From the NCBI RefSeq assembly GCF_008086345.1, contig NZ_CP043006.1, forward strand, positions 1,920,032-1,984,031: a stretch of 64,000 nt of DNA. Direction: 5' to 3'. Positions 1-8,514 of the stretch are shown here, one piece after another. Under the pieces are notes generated by a model, which was not told the origin of the DNA, did not search any database, and saw only the letters and a program-made list of their open reading frames with translations. The position numbers and the translations under genes are program-made. This stretch comes from Chitinophaga sp. XS-30. Its GTDB lineage: Bacteria > Bacteroidota > Bacteroidia > Chitinophagales > Chitinophagaceae. How positions within the stretch are numbered: the first letter of the stretch is position 1; each line of letters starts with the position of its first letter.

Positions 1-186
1 GAAATGCGATTTGTTTTTGTTAATCATTTGTTAATGACAGTTGTATAATCTCAATGTTCAGGGGTTCAAATAACAATACTCCCCGGTAAAATACTACAAG
101 TGCTACCGCGCTTGTCTTGTTCGGCACACTAGAAAAGCGCCCTGCAGAGCATGATTAAAATCCGGCGACCTCCTGGAGAATGACCT

Positions 187-274
187 GAACCTCAGGTTTC
201 CTGCAGTAAAACTGGCAGGCGTCTGTAATAGTCATATCCGAGTTTCCCGAACCTTAGTCTCCCTGCAGTAAGAC
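187..274. repeat. Imperfect 26-bp direct repeat in the left intergenic region
   Basis: Two copies, at 187-212 and 249-274, start with GAACCT and end with CCTGCAGTAA(A/G)AC. They differ at five positions by direct comparison, with start points 62 bp apart. A third CCTGCAG lies near 141. The rest of 1-352 shows no convincing gene; it also contains small dyads, ACCTGA/TCAGGT at 183-197 and CTGATC/GATCAG at 301-318. Function unknown; it may be the remnant of an upstream element or part of the sulfatase control region. Confidence 0.5.
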
Positions 275-352
275 CCGATGTGGAAATACCCGTGATAGCC
301 CTGATCCCTGAAGATCAGGTTGACACGACCATAAACTTTTGTATATTTAAAA

Positions 353-383
353 CACTGCACATGAAACCGTGCAGTGCCTTTTT
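353..383 (+). terminator. Perfect 8-bp hairpin plus T5 in front of the sulfatase gene
   Basis: CACTGCAC (353-360) and GTGCAGTG (369-376) are exact reverse complements around an 8-nt loop, followed by CC and five T. This has the form of an intrinsic terminator yet ends 11 bp before the sulfatase start codon. No gene upstream in the window needs terminating. A TATATTTA box at about 342-349 could be a -7 element, which would put the hairpin at the very 5' end of the mRNA. It could be a terminator for a gene left of the window, an attenuator, or a 5' stabilising stem. Confidence 0.55.
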
Positions 384-394
384 AATCCACCTGT

Positions 395-1852
395 ATGAAG
401 AAAAGTTTCCTTGCTGCCGCACTGCTGACAGCCGTCATCCTGTCTGTCAGCTTCATTCCCGCAAAAGATACCCCGCCCAATGTGATCATCATTTTCATGG
501 ACGACATGGGATATGGCGATCCCGTATGTTACGGCGGAGGCCCCTATCGTACCCCGCATCTTGACGGGCTGGCGGCGCAGGGCATGCGCTTTACGCATTT
601 CTACGCGGCGCAGGCCGTGTGTTCCGCATCCCGCGCAGGCTTGCTCACCGGTTGTTATCCAAACCGCATCGGCATTCACGGCGCCTTGAGCCCCCGGTCT
701 CCCTTCGCCCTGCACAACAACGAGGAAACCATTGCGGAACTGCTGAAGGCAAGGGGATACAGCACCGCGGCGGTAGGGAAATGGCACCTGGGCAGCACGG
801 AGCCTTTTCTGCCCTTGCAGCAGGGGTTTGATGAATATCTCGGACTGCCTTACTCCAACGATATGTGGCCGGTGCATTATGACGGGAAACCGATAAAAGA
901 CACCGCCAACCATCGCGGAAGATATCCGCCGCTGCCGCTGATAGAAGGCAATACCACAAAACGGATCATTCAAACGCTGGAAGACCAGTCGCAGCTCACT
1001 TCCCTTTACACCCAACGCGCATGCCGTTTCATCCGCGACCATAAAAAAGGCCCTTTCTTTTTATACCTGGCGCACAGCATGCCGCATGTGCCCATTGCCG
1101 TATCGGAAAAATTCCGCGGCCGAAGCGGCGCGGGACTGTTCGGGGATCTGATGGAGGAGCTGGATGCTTCCATCGGGGAAGTGATGCGCACCTTGAAGGA
1201 GCAGGGGCTGGAAGATAACACCCTGGTAATCTTTACGAGCGACAACGGCCCCTGGCTGAACTACGGCAACCATGCCGGCAATACGGCCGGATTGCGGGAA
1301 GGCAAAGGCACCAGCTGGGAAGGCGGGCAGCGCGTACCCTGCATCATGCGCTGGCCGGGGAAGATCCCGGCGGGTGCCGTGAGCAACAAAGTAGCCTCCA
1401 CGATCGACATATTGCCGACCGTTGCCACCATTTGCGGCGCCAGCATGCCGGAAAAGAAAATAGACGGTCTGGATATCGGCGCACTGCTGCGCGGTGAAAA
1501 AGATGCCGTTCCGCGCGAACATTTCGCATACTACTACGGCGTCAACAACCTGGAAGCTGTGCGCAAGGGAAAATACAAACTGGTATTCCCGCATAAGGGG
1601 CGCACCTACAAGAAAAACCTGCCGGGCTATGACGGTTTCCCCGGCCCGCAGCCGAATGTAGACGTGCCTTTTGCCCTCTACGACCTCAGCTCCGATCCCG
1701 GTGAAACACTGGATATACAGGCGCAGTTCCCCGAAGTGGTGAAAGCGCTGGAAGCCCTGGCCGATCAGTATCGTCAGGCGCTGGGAGATGACCTCCGGAA
1801 GATAAAAGGCACAGAGCGCAGGGAGCCGGGAAAGGTGACCGCAAAGCGGTGA
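395..1852 (+). CDS. Secreted sulfatase (arylsulfatase family)
   Basis: The 485-residue protein hydrolyses sulfate esters, here probably on a glycan in the periplasm. Residues 1-20 form a signal peptide. The formylglycine motif CSASR is at 76-80 (Cys76 is the residue converted to formylglycine), followed by AGLLTG; the second sulfatase signature GKWHLG has Lys129 and His131; Asp36-Asp37 and Asp283-Asn284 (SDNG) match calcium ligands. The length is normal for the family. Cys-type sulfatases need an anaerobic or copper-dependent maturase, and none is in the window. It precedes the ECF sigma gene by 23 bp on the same strand, so it is taken as part of the polysaccharide locus that follows. The exact sulfated sugar cannot be read from sequence. 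Confidence 0.93.
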   Translation: MKKSFLAAALLTAVILSVSFIPAKDTPPNVIIIFMDDMGYGDPVCYGGGPYRTPHLDGLAAQGMRFTHFYAAQAVCSASRAGLLTGCYPNRIGIHGALSPRSPFALHNNEETIAELLKARGYSTAAVGKWHLGSTEPFLPLQQGFDEYLGLPYSNDMWPVHYDGKPIKDTANHRGRYPPLPLIEGNTTKRIIQTLEDQSQLTSLYTQRACRFIRDHKKGPFFLYLAHSMPHVPIAVSEKFRGRSGAGLFGDLMEELDASIGEVMRTLKEQGLEDNTLVIFTSDNGPWLNYGNHAGNTAGLREGKGTSWEGGQRVPCIMRWPGKIPAGAVSNKVASTIDILPTVATICGASMPEKKIDGLDIGALLRGEKDAVPREHFAYYYGVNNLEAVRKGKYKLVFPHKGRTYKKNLPGYDGFPGPQPNVDVPFALYDLSSDPGETLDIQAQFPEVVKALEALADQYRQALGDDLRKIKGTERREPGKVTAKR

Positions 1853-1860
1853 AGCTTTCC

Positions 1861-1868
1861 TATCTTTG
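1861..1868 (+). promoter_or_regulatory. TAnnTTTG -7 promoter element for the sigma gene
   Basis: TATCTTTG matches the Bacteroidota -7 consensus TAnnTTTG exactly and ends 7 nt before the ATG at 1876. A start site about 5-8 nt downstream would give an almost leaderless mRNA. No clear TTTG -33 element is visible. Confidence 0.5.
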
Positions 1869-1875
1869 AGTTTCC

Positions 1876-2469
1876 ATGTTTGCAGTATCGATCCAGGAAG
1901 ACGCCGCCCATTGGAAGGCATTTTTAACAGGAAACCAGTCGTCCTACGGGCAGTTATATGCCCGTTATGCGCCACAGCTGTATAACTACGGCTGCAAGCT
2001 GTATCCGGACCGTGTACTGGTGGAAGACTGCATCCAGAATCTTTTTCTTTACCTCCTGACCCACCGCACCCGTCTCTCTGCCGTGGAAAATGTAAAAGCA
2101 TACCTTGTGAAAGCCCTGCGGCGCGACCTGCTTCGGGCTGCATCAGAAGCCCGGAAACAGCAGGGGCCGCTGCCGGAAGACAGTTGTTTTGATATTGTTG
2201 TATCCCCAGAAACCCGCCTCATCAGCGATCAGGCCACACTGGCCCGCCGCGAAAAAGTAGCCGCGGAGATCAATAAACTGCCGCCCCGCATGAAAGAGGT
2301 ACTGTTCCTCCGCTTTTATGAGAACCTTTCTTTTGAAGAGATTGCCGCCATTATGAACATTCATCAAAGATCTGTGTATAAGATGATGTACAAGGCTTTT
2401 GACAAACTCCGCCACCGGCTGGTAGATTTTCCCTTGTGGCTTGCCATGGGCTGGCTGCTGTGGAAATAA
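1876..2469 (+). CDS. ECF RNA polymerase sigma factor (FecI-like)
   Basis: This is a 197-residue sigma-70 family protein of the ECF type. Region 2 lies at about 22-88 (YGQLYARYAPQLYNYG and VEDCIQNLFLYLL), and region 4 at about 130-185, with the helix-turn-helix around LSFEEIAAIMNIHQRSVYKM. It is followed by a FecR-type anti-sigma gene and an STN-containing susC, the usual transmembrane signalling arrangement in Bacteroidota. It probably directs transcription of the susC/D and enzyme genes after the anti-sigma factor receives the signal. The C-terminus (LWLAMGWLLWK) is hydrophobic, as in many FecI-like proteins of this phylum. Confidence 0.93.
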   Translation: MFAVSIQEDAAHWKAFLTGNQSSYGQLYARYAPQLYNYGCKLYPDRVLVEDCIQNLFLYLLTHRTRLSAVENVKAYLVKALRRDLLRAASEARKQQGPLPEDSCFDIVVSPETRLISDQATLARREKVAAEINKLPPRMKEVLFLRFYENLSFEEIAAIMNIHQRSVYKMMYKAFDKLRHRLVDFPLWLAMGWLLWK

Positions 2470-2545
2470 AAAAATATTTCTCCTCCGGAGGGATAAAACC
2501 TGTCCTCTTCTCCTCTATACATATGGTTCAATTACCGATCCTGAC

Positions 2546-3553
2546 ATGGAATGGAAAGATTATGCGGATTACGGTCCGGAAGACTTCCTGGCGGACGATT
2601 ATTTTGCGGAATGGGTGTTGCGCCCCGGCAGGGAGAACGAAGCATTCTGGACGCAGTGGCAACAGCAGTACCCGGAAAGAAAGCCGATGGTGGAAGAAGC
2701 CCGCAGGATATTGTTGTCACTCGAATATGCGCGTGATGAAATGCCTGTTGAAAGTTACGACCGTATCTGGTCCGTACTGTCGGACGAAATGATGCAGCCC
2801 GCTGCAGCAGCAGACCGGTCCGGCCGGAAGTGGCCGTACGTTCTTGCTGCCGCCGTAATCACAGGTGTGCTGGCGTTGGCTGCAGTATGGTTCTTTCGGA
2901 AAGAAGCACCGACATTCATCTACGCCAGTGAATACGGAGAAAAACGGAACCTGGTACTGCCGGATAGCTCGGAGGTAGTGCTGGCGCCGCATTCCAGCCT
3001 GCGTGTAGGCCGGTTCGGGGATAAAAGAGAAGTATGGCTGGAAGGAGAGGCTTATTTCTCCATCCGCCATCAGCCGGGGAAAGCCGTGCCATTCACTGTG
3101 CATTCCCGTTCACTGGATATTGATGTGCTGGGCACCAGTTTTAATGTGAACAATTATAACGGCAATACACAGGTGGTGCTGCACAGCGGGAAGGTTTCCC
3201 TGCGGCAGGGTGAAAAAGTAGTGGTGATGCGCCCCGGCGAGCTGGTGGAGTTTGAAGCGGAAGCGCAGGAGTACCGGCAGCGGGAGGTAAAACCGGAGCC
3301 GTACACCTCATGGGTGAAAGGCATCATGAGCTTTGAGGATACCCGGCTGGACACCGTGGCGCAACGGCTGTACTACCAGTATGGCGTGAACATTGTATTT
3401 GAAGATGCCGGCCTCGCCGGTGAACGTTTCAGCGCTACCCTGCCCGAAGCCAACCTGCAGGTGGTGATCACCGCACTGAAAGAAGCCTTCGGCCTGCAGG
3501 TGAGAAAAGAAGATAACAACACCTTTGTTTTCTCCCGGATACCGGTAGAATAA
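2546..3553 (+). CDS. FecR-family anti-sigma factor
   Basis: The 335-residue inner-membrane protein relays signal from the STN domain of the neighbouring SusC to the sigma factor. An N-terminal cytoplasmic segment (1-95) would bind sigma; a single membrane helix spans about 96-118; the periplasmic part holds the FecR domain (about 125-225, with LVLPDSSEVVLAPHSSLRV) and a C-terminal DUF4974/secretin-like domain (about 255-330). The frame is open further upstream to 2441, overlapping the sigma gene, but that extension is Cys-rich and unlike the family, so the ATG at 2546 (MEWKDYADYG) is preferred. The sigma-to-FecR gap is then 76 bp. Confidence 0.92.
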   Translation: MEWKDYADYGPEDFLADDYFAEWVLRPGRENEAFWTQWQQQYPERKPMVEEARRILLSLEYARDEMPVESYDRIWSVLSDEMMQPAAAADRSGRKWPYVLAAAVITGVLALAAVWFFRKEAPTFIYASEYGEKRNLVLPDSSEVVLAPHSSLRVGRFGDKREVWLEGEAYFSIRHQPGKAVPFTVHSRSLDIDVLGTSFNVNNYNGNTQVVLHSGKVSLRQGEKVVVMRPGELVEFEAEAQEYRQREVKPEPYTSWVKGIMSFEDTRLDTVAQRLYYQYGVNIVFEDAGLAGERFSATLPEANLQVVITALKEAFGLQVRKEDNNTFVFSRIPVE

Positions 3554-3677
3554 AAGGCAACAGGATATAAACGGAAACCTCGGTTACAACAAAATCTGAA
3601 CTGAACACAAGATCTAAACGAACAACGGCGCCATGAACTGATACATTCCCATTTCATTACCACGTAAACACGTTCTT

Positions 3678-6600
3678 ATGAAACTAAACCTACGCGTTTA
3701 TTTCACGATCTGCCTGTTATTACCTTTGGGCCTGTCCGCGCAGGAGACGGTGTACGCTGCGGGCCGGCAGGTAAAAATGGAAACATCCGCGGAAGAACCG
3801 TCCGGGCCATCCCTGCGCAGCGCGCTGGACAGGCTTGGCAAGCAGCACAGGATCAGCTTTGCATACAACAGCCGCCTGATCGCAGGTAAATCAGTACCCT
3901 CTTCCTTCAGCGCCGGAAAACGTTCGCTGGATGCCGTGCTGGATGAAATATTGCCTCCCCTGCAACTGGAATACCGCAGGATCGATGAAGCGCTGTACGT
4001 GATCAGGCCCATGCAGCTGCATGAAATTAATATAGCCGTTCCCGTCAAGGGCAGCGTAAAAGACAGTGAAGGCAATCCGCTGCCCGGTGTGACCATACAG
4101 GTGAAGGGTACCAGCATTGGTACGGTGTCGCAGCCGGACGGGTCTTTCACCCTCAACGCCCCGGATGCCAATGTTACCCTCATCTTTTCCTTCATCGGTT
4201 ACGATCCGCAGGAAATACCGCTGCAGGGGAAAACAACGGTGGATGTAGTGATGAGCGCTTCCACCAGCCAGCTTGAGCAGGTAGTGGTGGTAGGGTACGG
4301 CACACAGCGCAAACGTGATCTCACCGGTTCCATTGGCAGTGTGCGGGGCGAAGAGATCACCAAACAGCCGGTGAATACCGCTACGCAGGGTATTCAGGGC
4401 AAAGTGGCGGGTGTGCAGATCATCAGCTCGGGAGCGCCCGGCTCGCAGCCGCTGGTGCGCGTGCGGGGCACCGGCAGTATGCTGGCGGGAGCAGAACCGT
4501 TGTATGTAGTGGATGGTGTGCTGACTAACGACATCCGCAACATCAATACCGCGGATATCGTATCGATGGATATTCTGAAAGATGCATCCTCCGCTGCTAT
4601 TTACGGCGTGCGGGCGGCAAACGGCGTGGTGATCATCACCACTAAAAGCGGTCGCACAGGAAAAATGGAAGTCAGCTACAATATGACCGCCGGCTTCCGG
4701 GAAGTGGCCAATCTGGTGAAGATGGCCAACTCCACACAGTACCTGGATTACCTGGAGGATGCGGCGCCCAACGTTACCATTCCGCCGTACAACGTGTCCA
4801 CTAACTGGTACGATGCCATTCTGCGGAAAGGCTTTCAGCAAACGCATAACGTTTCCCTCACCGGTGGCAGCGAAAAATTCCTCTATTATTTCAACGCCGG
4901 TTTTCTTACGGATGAAGGCATCGTGAACACGAACAAATACGACCGTTTTACCATCCGCTCCAACAACGAATACCGGATTGCGGACAACCTGAAGTTCGTG
5001 GCGCAGTTCTCCTATATGACGGCCAAAACGCAGTATGTTGATCTGGCCGGTATCTATACCAACACCTATCGCGCTGCGCCGGTCATACCCGTGCAGCAGA
5101 ACGGAAAATATGGCAATACGGCTGCATTCGGCAATGTGGGCAATCCCGTATTGACGATCGATAAAAATGACGACCGCCTCAAAGAGAACCGCCTGCAGGG
5201 AACGGCATACCTGGAATATTCTCCCTGGAAATCCATCAGGCTGCGCTCCAGCATGAGCGTTAACCAGAGCTTTTACAACAGGCGGAGATACGGTTACCAG
5301 TTCCTGAACAACGAATCTACTTTCCTGGTGGCCGGCGGCAATCAGCAACGGACGGAAAGCACGCTGACGCTGGTGCGGGAACAGAACCAGGACTGGATAT
5401 GGGACAATACGGCCACGTTCCGGCAGCGCTTCGGCGATCACGATCTGACCGTGCTGGCCGGTTATACCGCACAACAGTTTACCGGCGAATACCTTGAAGG
5501 CACCCGGAGGAATGTGCCCATGAGCGAAGACCTCTGGTACCTTATTGCAGGAGACCCCAATTCTTCCACCAACACATCGGAAGGTGATAAATATACCCGC
5601 GCGTCCATACTGGCCCGGTTGAATTATGCTTATAAGGATAAATACCTGCTCACCGCGTCCTTCAGGAATGATGCCTCTTCCCGCTTCCCTTCGGAGAACA
5701 GGAACGGCTATTTCCCTGCAGTCGGGGTGGGCTGGGTACTGTCCCGCGAAGATTTCTTCAGCGGGCAGGAGATCTTTGACTTCCTGAAGCTGCGGGGCAG
5801 CTGGGGGCGCATTGGTAACGACAACATCGAATCCAATTTGTACATACTCACGGGCAACACCGGCCAGCTGTATTTCTTCGGCGGTCAGCCTACCCTGGGC
5901 ACCAGTCTTTCCGATATCAAAGACCGCAATCTTAAATGGGAGACCACCGAAGAATACGATATCGGGCTGGAGTTCACCACCCTGAAACAGCGGCTCACGG
6001 GGGAGATCAATTATTACAACAAGCAAACCATTGATGCGCTGGTGGGTGTACGCATCCCCGGCCTGCTCGGTGACCCGGACAATGAGTATATCACCAATGC
6101 CGGTTCATTCACCAACAAAGGCTGGGAATTTACCCTGCAATGGAAAGATAAGATCAGTGACGAACTGGACTATACTTTCGGCGGCAACCTCACCTTCAAC
6201 AAGAATGAAGTGACCGGTCTCAACCAGGGCCAACCGCTGTTCCGCGGCGGTGTAGGCCAGCAGGGAAATATTTCGCAAACCGCCAGTGGCCATCCTATCG
6301 GCAGTTTTTATATTTTCGACGCACAGGGCGTTTTCGTCAATCAGGCGGAGATCGATGCCTATGTGAATAAAGACGGGGAAAGAATACAGCCGGATGCCCG
6401 GCCCGGCGACCTCCGTTACCGCGATGCGGATGGCGATGGTGCGATCACCAATGCAGACAAGATATTTGCAGGGTCCTATCAGCCCAAATTCTATTACGGC
6501 ATCAATGCCGGTGTGAATTATAAAAATGTAGACTTCAGCCTGGATTTTTACGGCAATGCAGGCAACCACATCTACAATGGCAAAAAGGCTTTCCGTTACG

Positions 6601-7004
6601 AGATCACGGATAACGTAGAGGCGGCCTATGCAGACAACCGCTGGAAAGCAGACCGGCCTTCATCCACCGACCCGAGGATACTGGCAGCCAATATGCCCGC
6701 ATCCACCTATTTCATGGAATCCGGCAGCTTCTTCCGGCTGAATAACATCACGCTGGGATATGCGCTGCCGAAGGATTTGCTCGAAAGGATCAATATGCAA
6801 CAGGTCCGGATCTATCTCACCTCCCAGAACCTCTTTACCGTAAAGCAGTTCAGCGGTTTCTCGCCGGAGATGATATCATCCAATCCCCGTTCCAATGGTT
6901 TCATCTCCACGCAGAACAGCGCCAGTCCGCTTGAAGCAGGTATTGAACTGAATCCTTACCCCACAACCCGCACGTATGCGGTGGGTCTTAATGTTACCTT
7001 CTAA
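3678..7004 (+). CDS. SusC/RagA TonB-linked outer membrane transporter with STN domain
   Basis: At 1108 residues this is a glycan-importing TonB-dependent transducer. Order: signal peptide (1-21, ending LSAQ), STN signalling domain (about 46-112), carboxypeptidase-regulatory-like domain (about 124-196), TonB-box/plug start EQVVVVGYGTQRKRDLTGS, plug with TNDIRNINTADIVSMDILKD, and a long beta-barrel ending in VGLNVTF. The STN domain marks it as a transducer that talks to the FecR protein just upstream. The SusD partner follows after 13 bp. The 124-bp leader (3554-3677) carries ATCTGAA and ATCTAAACG motifs that recur before other genes of this window. Confidence 0.96.
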   Translation: MKLNLRVYFTICLLLPLGLSAQETVYAAGRQVKMETSAEEPSGPSLRSALDRLGKQHRISFAYNSRLIAGKSVPSSFSAGKRSLDAVLDEILPPLQLEYRRIDEALYVIRPMQLHEINIAVPVKGSVKDSEGNPLPGVTIQVKGTSIGTVSQPDGSFTLNAPDANVTLIFSFIGYDPQEIPLQGKTTVDVVMSASTSQLEQVVVVGYGTQRKRDLTGSIGSVRGEEITKQPVNTATQGIQGKVAGVQIISSGAPGSQPLVRVRGTGSMLAGAEPLYVVDGVLTNDIRNINTADIVSMDILKDASSAAIYGVRAANGVVIITTKSGRTGKMEVSYNMTAGFREVANLVKMANSTQYLDYLEDAAPNVTIPPYNVSTNWYDAILRKGFQQTHNVSLTGGSEKFLYYFNAGFLTDEGIVNTNKYDRFTIRSNNEYRIADNLKFVAQFSYMTAKTQYVDLAGIYTNTYRAAPVIPVQQNGKYGNTAAFGNVGNPVLTIDKNDDRLKENRLQGTAYLEYSPWKSIRLRSSMSVNQSFYNRRRYGYQFLNNESTFLVAGGNQQRTESTLTLVREQNQDWIWDNTATFRQRFGDHDLTVLAGYTAQQFTGEYLEGTRRNVPMSEDLWYLIAGDPNSSTNTSEGDKYTRASILARLNYAYKDKYLLTASFRNDASSRFPSENRNGYFPAVGVGWVLSREDFFSGQEIFDFLKLRGSWGRIGNDNIESNLYILTGNTGQLYFFGGQPTLGTSLSDIKDRNLKWETTEEYDIGLEFTTLKQRLTGEINYYNKQTIDALVGVRIPGLLGDPDNEYITNAGSFTNKGWEFTLQWKDKISDELDYTFGGNLTFNKNEVTGLNQGQPLFRGGVGQQGNISQTASGHPIGSFYIFDAQGVFVNQAEIDAYVNKDGERIQPDARPGDLRYRDADGDGAITNADKIFAGSYQPKFYYGINAGVNYKNVDFSLDFYGNAGNHIYNGKKAFRYEITDNVEAAYADNRWKADRPSSTDPRILAANMPASTYFMESGSFFRLNNITLGYALPKDLLERINMQQVRIYLTSQNLFTVKQFSGFSPEMISSNPRSNGFISTQNSASPLEAGIELNPYPTTRTYAVGLNVTF

Positions 7005-7017
7005 AACCAGGTTCATC

Positions 7018-8514
7018 ATGAAAAAGCTCATTATCATCATACCGGTTATCTTCCTGCTTGTCAGTTCCGGCTGCGGCAGGGGCTTCCTGGACGTGCCGCC
7101 GCAGGGCAGGGTCACGGAAGAGGAAATACGCACCAACCCGAATGCAGCCACAGATCTGGTGAACGGCGTGTACAATATCATGTGGCTGGGAGGGTTTGGT
7201 CCCGATGTGCACGGCCTGCAGTTTGTGGTGATCACCAGCATTGTCAGCGATGATGCGGACAAAGGCAGCACACCGCAGGATTACGGCCCGGCGCTGGAGA
7301 TCGATAACTTCACATACGGGCCATCCAACCAGAATGTGCAGAACTTCTGGACGGGGTATTACCAGGCCATTGCCAGGGCCAACCAGGCGCTGGACAAGCT
7401 GCCGCTCAGTCCCCTCGAAGAAGTGGAGAAGAACAGGCTCATCGGGGAAGTCCGTTTCCTGCGCGGGTACTTTTACTTCAACCTCGTGCGCACCTTCGGT
7501 GGTGTGCCGAAGATCGATAAAGTGCCGCTGCCGGAAGATGCCAATTCAGACAGTGTGCAGACGCGCGCTTCGGCAGACGATATCTATGCGCTGATCATCA
7601 GCGATCTTCAGTTTGCGGTGGACCATGTGCCGGAAAAGGGTGCCACACCGGTAGGACGCGTCACCAAAGGTGCGGCACAGGGCATGCTGGCTAAAGTGCA
7701 TATGTACCGGAAGAACTGGCAGCAGGCTTTCGATCTTTCACAGGCCGTCATCAATTCCGGGCTGTATGATACGCTGTCCAGTTATGCAAATATCTGGCGC
7801 ACACAGGGCGCCAATTCCATTGAATCGATATTTGAAGTACAGACCGGCACCAATGCGGCCTGTGATGCCGCCATACAATTGTACGCCAACTCGCAGGGCA
7901 TTCGCGCAAGAACAGGCTGGACGGATTTCGGCTTCGGCTTCAACAATCCCACGGCAGATCTCGCCGCGGCATATGAACCGGGAGACAAACGAAAGGATGC
8001 CACGATCATCACCATACAGCCCAACGGCACCGTGCTGTGGGACGGGTTCCGGGTGCCATCGAGGGACTCCGTGGAGAACGACCGCTATAATTACAAAGCC
8101 TATCACAGCCGTACCCAGGAGCCTTACTGCAACAATCCCGACCGCACACCGAAGAACCTGCGTGTCCTGCGGTATGGCGAGGTATTGCTGATCTACGCCG
8201 AAGCCGCGAACGAGCTGGGCAACACCGGCGAAGCCATCGCCAAACTGAATATCATCCGCAGGCGCGCCGGGCTGCCCAATACCACCGCATCCGGACAGGC
8301 CGATCTCCGCCAGGCCATCTGGAACGAACGCCGGGTGGAACTGGCTATGGAACATGACCGCTTCTGGGACCTGGTGCGCCAGGGCCGGGCGGGACAGGTC
8401 ATGCGCGCGCACGGCAAGAATTTTGTGGACGGGAAACATGAGCTGTTCCCCATTCCGCAGGAACAGATACTTTTAAGCAATAATCGCCTGACGCAAAATC
8501 CCGGATATAACTGA
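7018..8514 (+). CDS. SusD/RagB-family glycan-binding lipoprotein
   Basis: The 498-residue surface lipoprotein caps the SusC barrel and binds the oligosaccharide. The N-terminal signal ends in SSGC with the lipidated Cys at 19. The family pattern is clear: TPR-rich N-terminal half (YYQAIARANQALDKL, GEVRFLRGYFYFNLVRTFGGVP) and C-terminal RYGEVLLIYAEAANELG and ERRVELAMEHDRFWDLVR. An upstream in-frame ATG at 6976 lies inside susC and would spoil the signal peptide, so 7018 is chosen. Its stop codon shares one base with the next start (TGATG), suggesting translational coupling to the glucanase-like gene. Confidence 0.95.
   Translation: MKKLIIIIPVIFLLVSSGCGRGFLDVPPQGRVTEEEIRTNPNAATDLVNGVYNIMWLGGFGPDVHGLQFVVITSIVSDDADKGSTPQDYGPALEIDNFTYGPSNQNVQNFWTGYYQAIARANQALDKLPLSPLEEVEKNRLIGEVRFLRGYFYFNLVRTFGGVPKIDKVPLPEDANSDSVQTRASADDIYALIISDLQFAVDHVPEKGATPVGRVTKGAAQGMLAKVHMYRKNWQQAFDLSQAVINSGLYDTLSSYANIWRTQGANSIESIFEVQTGTNAACDAAIQLYANSQGIRARTGWTDFGFGFNNPTADLAAAYEPGDKRKDATIITIQPNGTVLWDGFRVPSRDSVENDRYNYKAYHSRTQEPYCNNPDRTPKNLRVLRYGEVLLIYAEAANELGNTGEAIAKLNIIRRRAGLPNTTASGQADLRQAIWNERRVELAMEHDRFWDLVRQGRAGQVMRAHGKNFVDGKHELFPIPQEQILLSNNRLTQNPGYN

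Noticed and set aside
3891..6026. 711-codon open frame on the minus strand inside susC
   Set aside because: It is antisense to a clear SusC protein, has no recognisable domain and a composition typical of shadow frames in GC-rich coding DNA.
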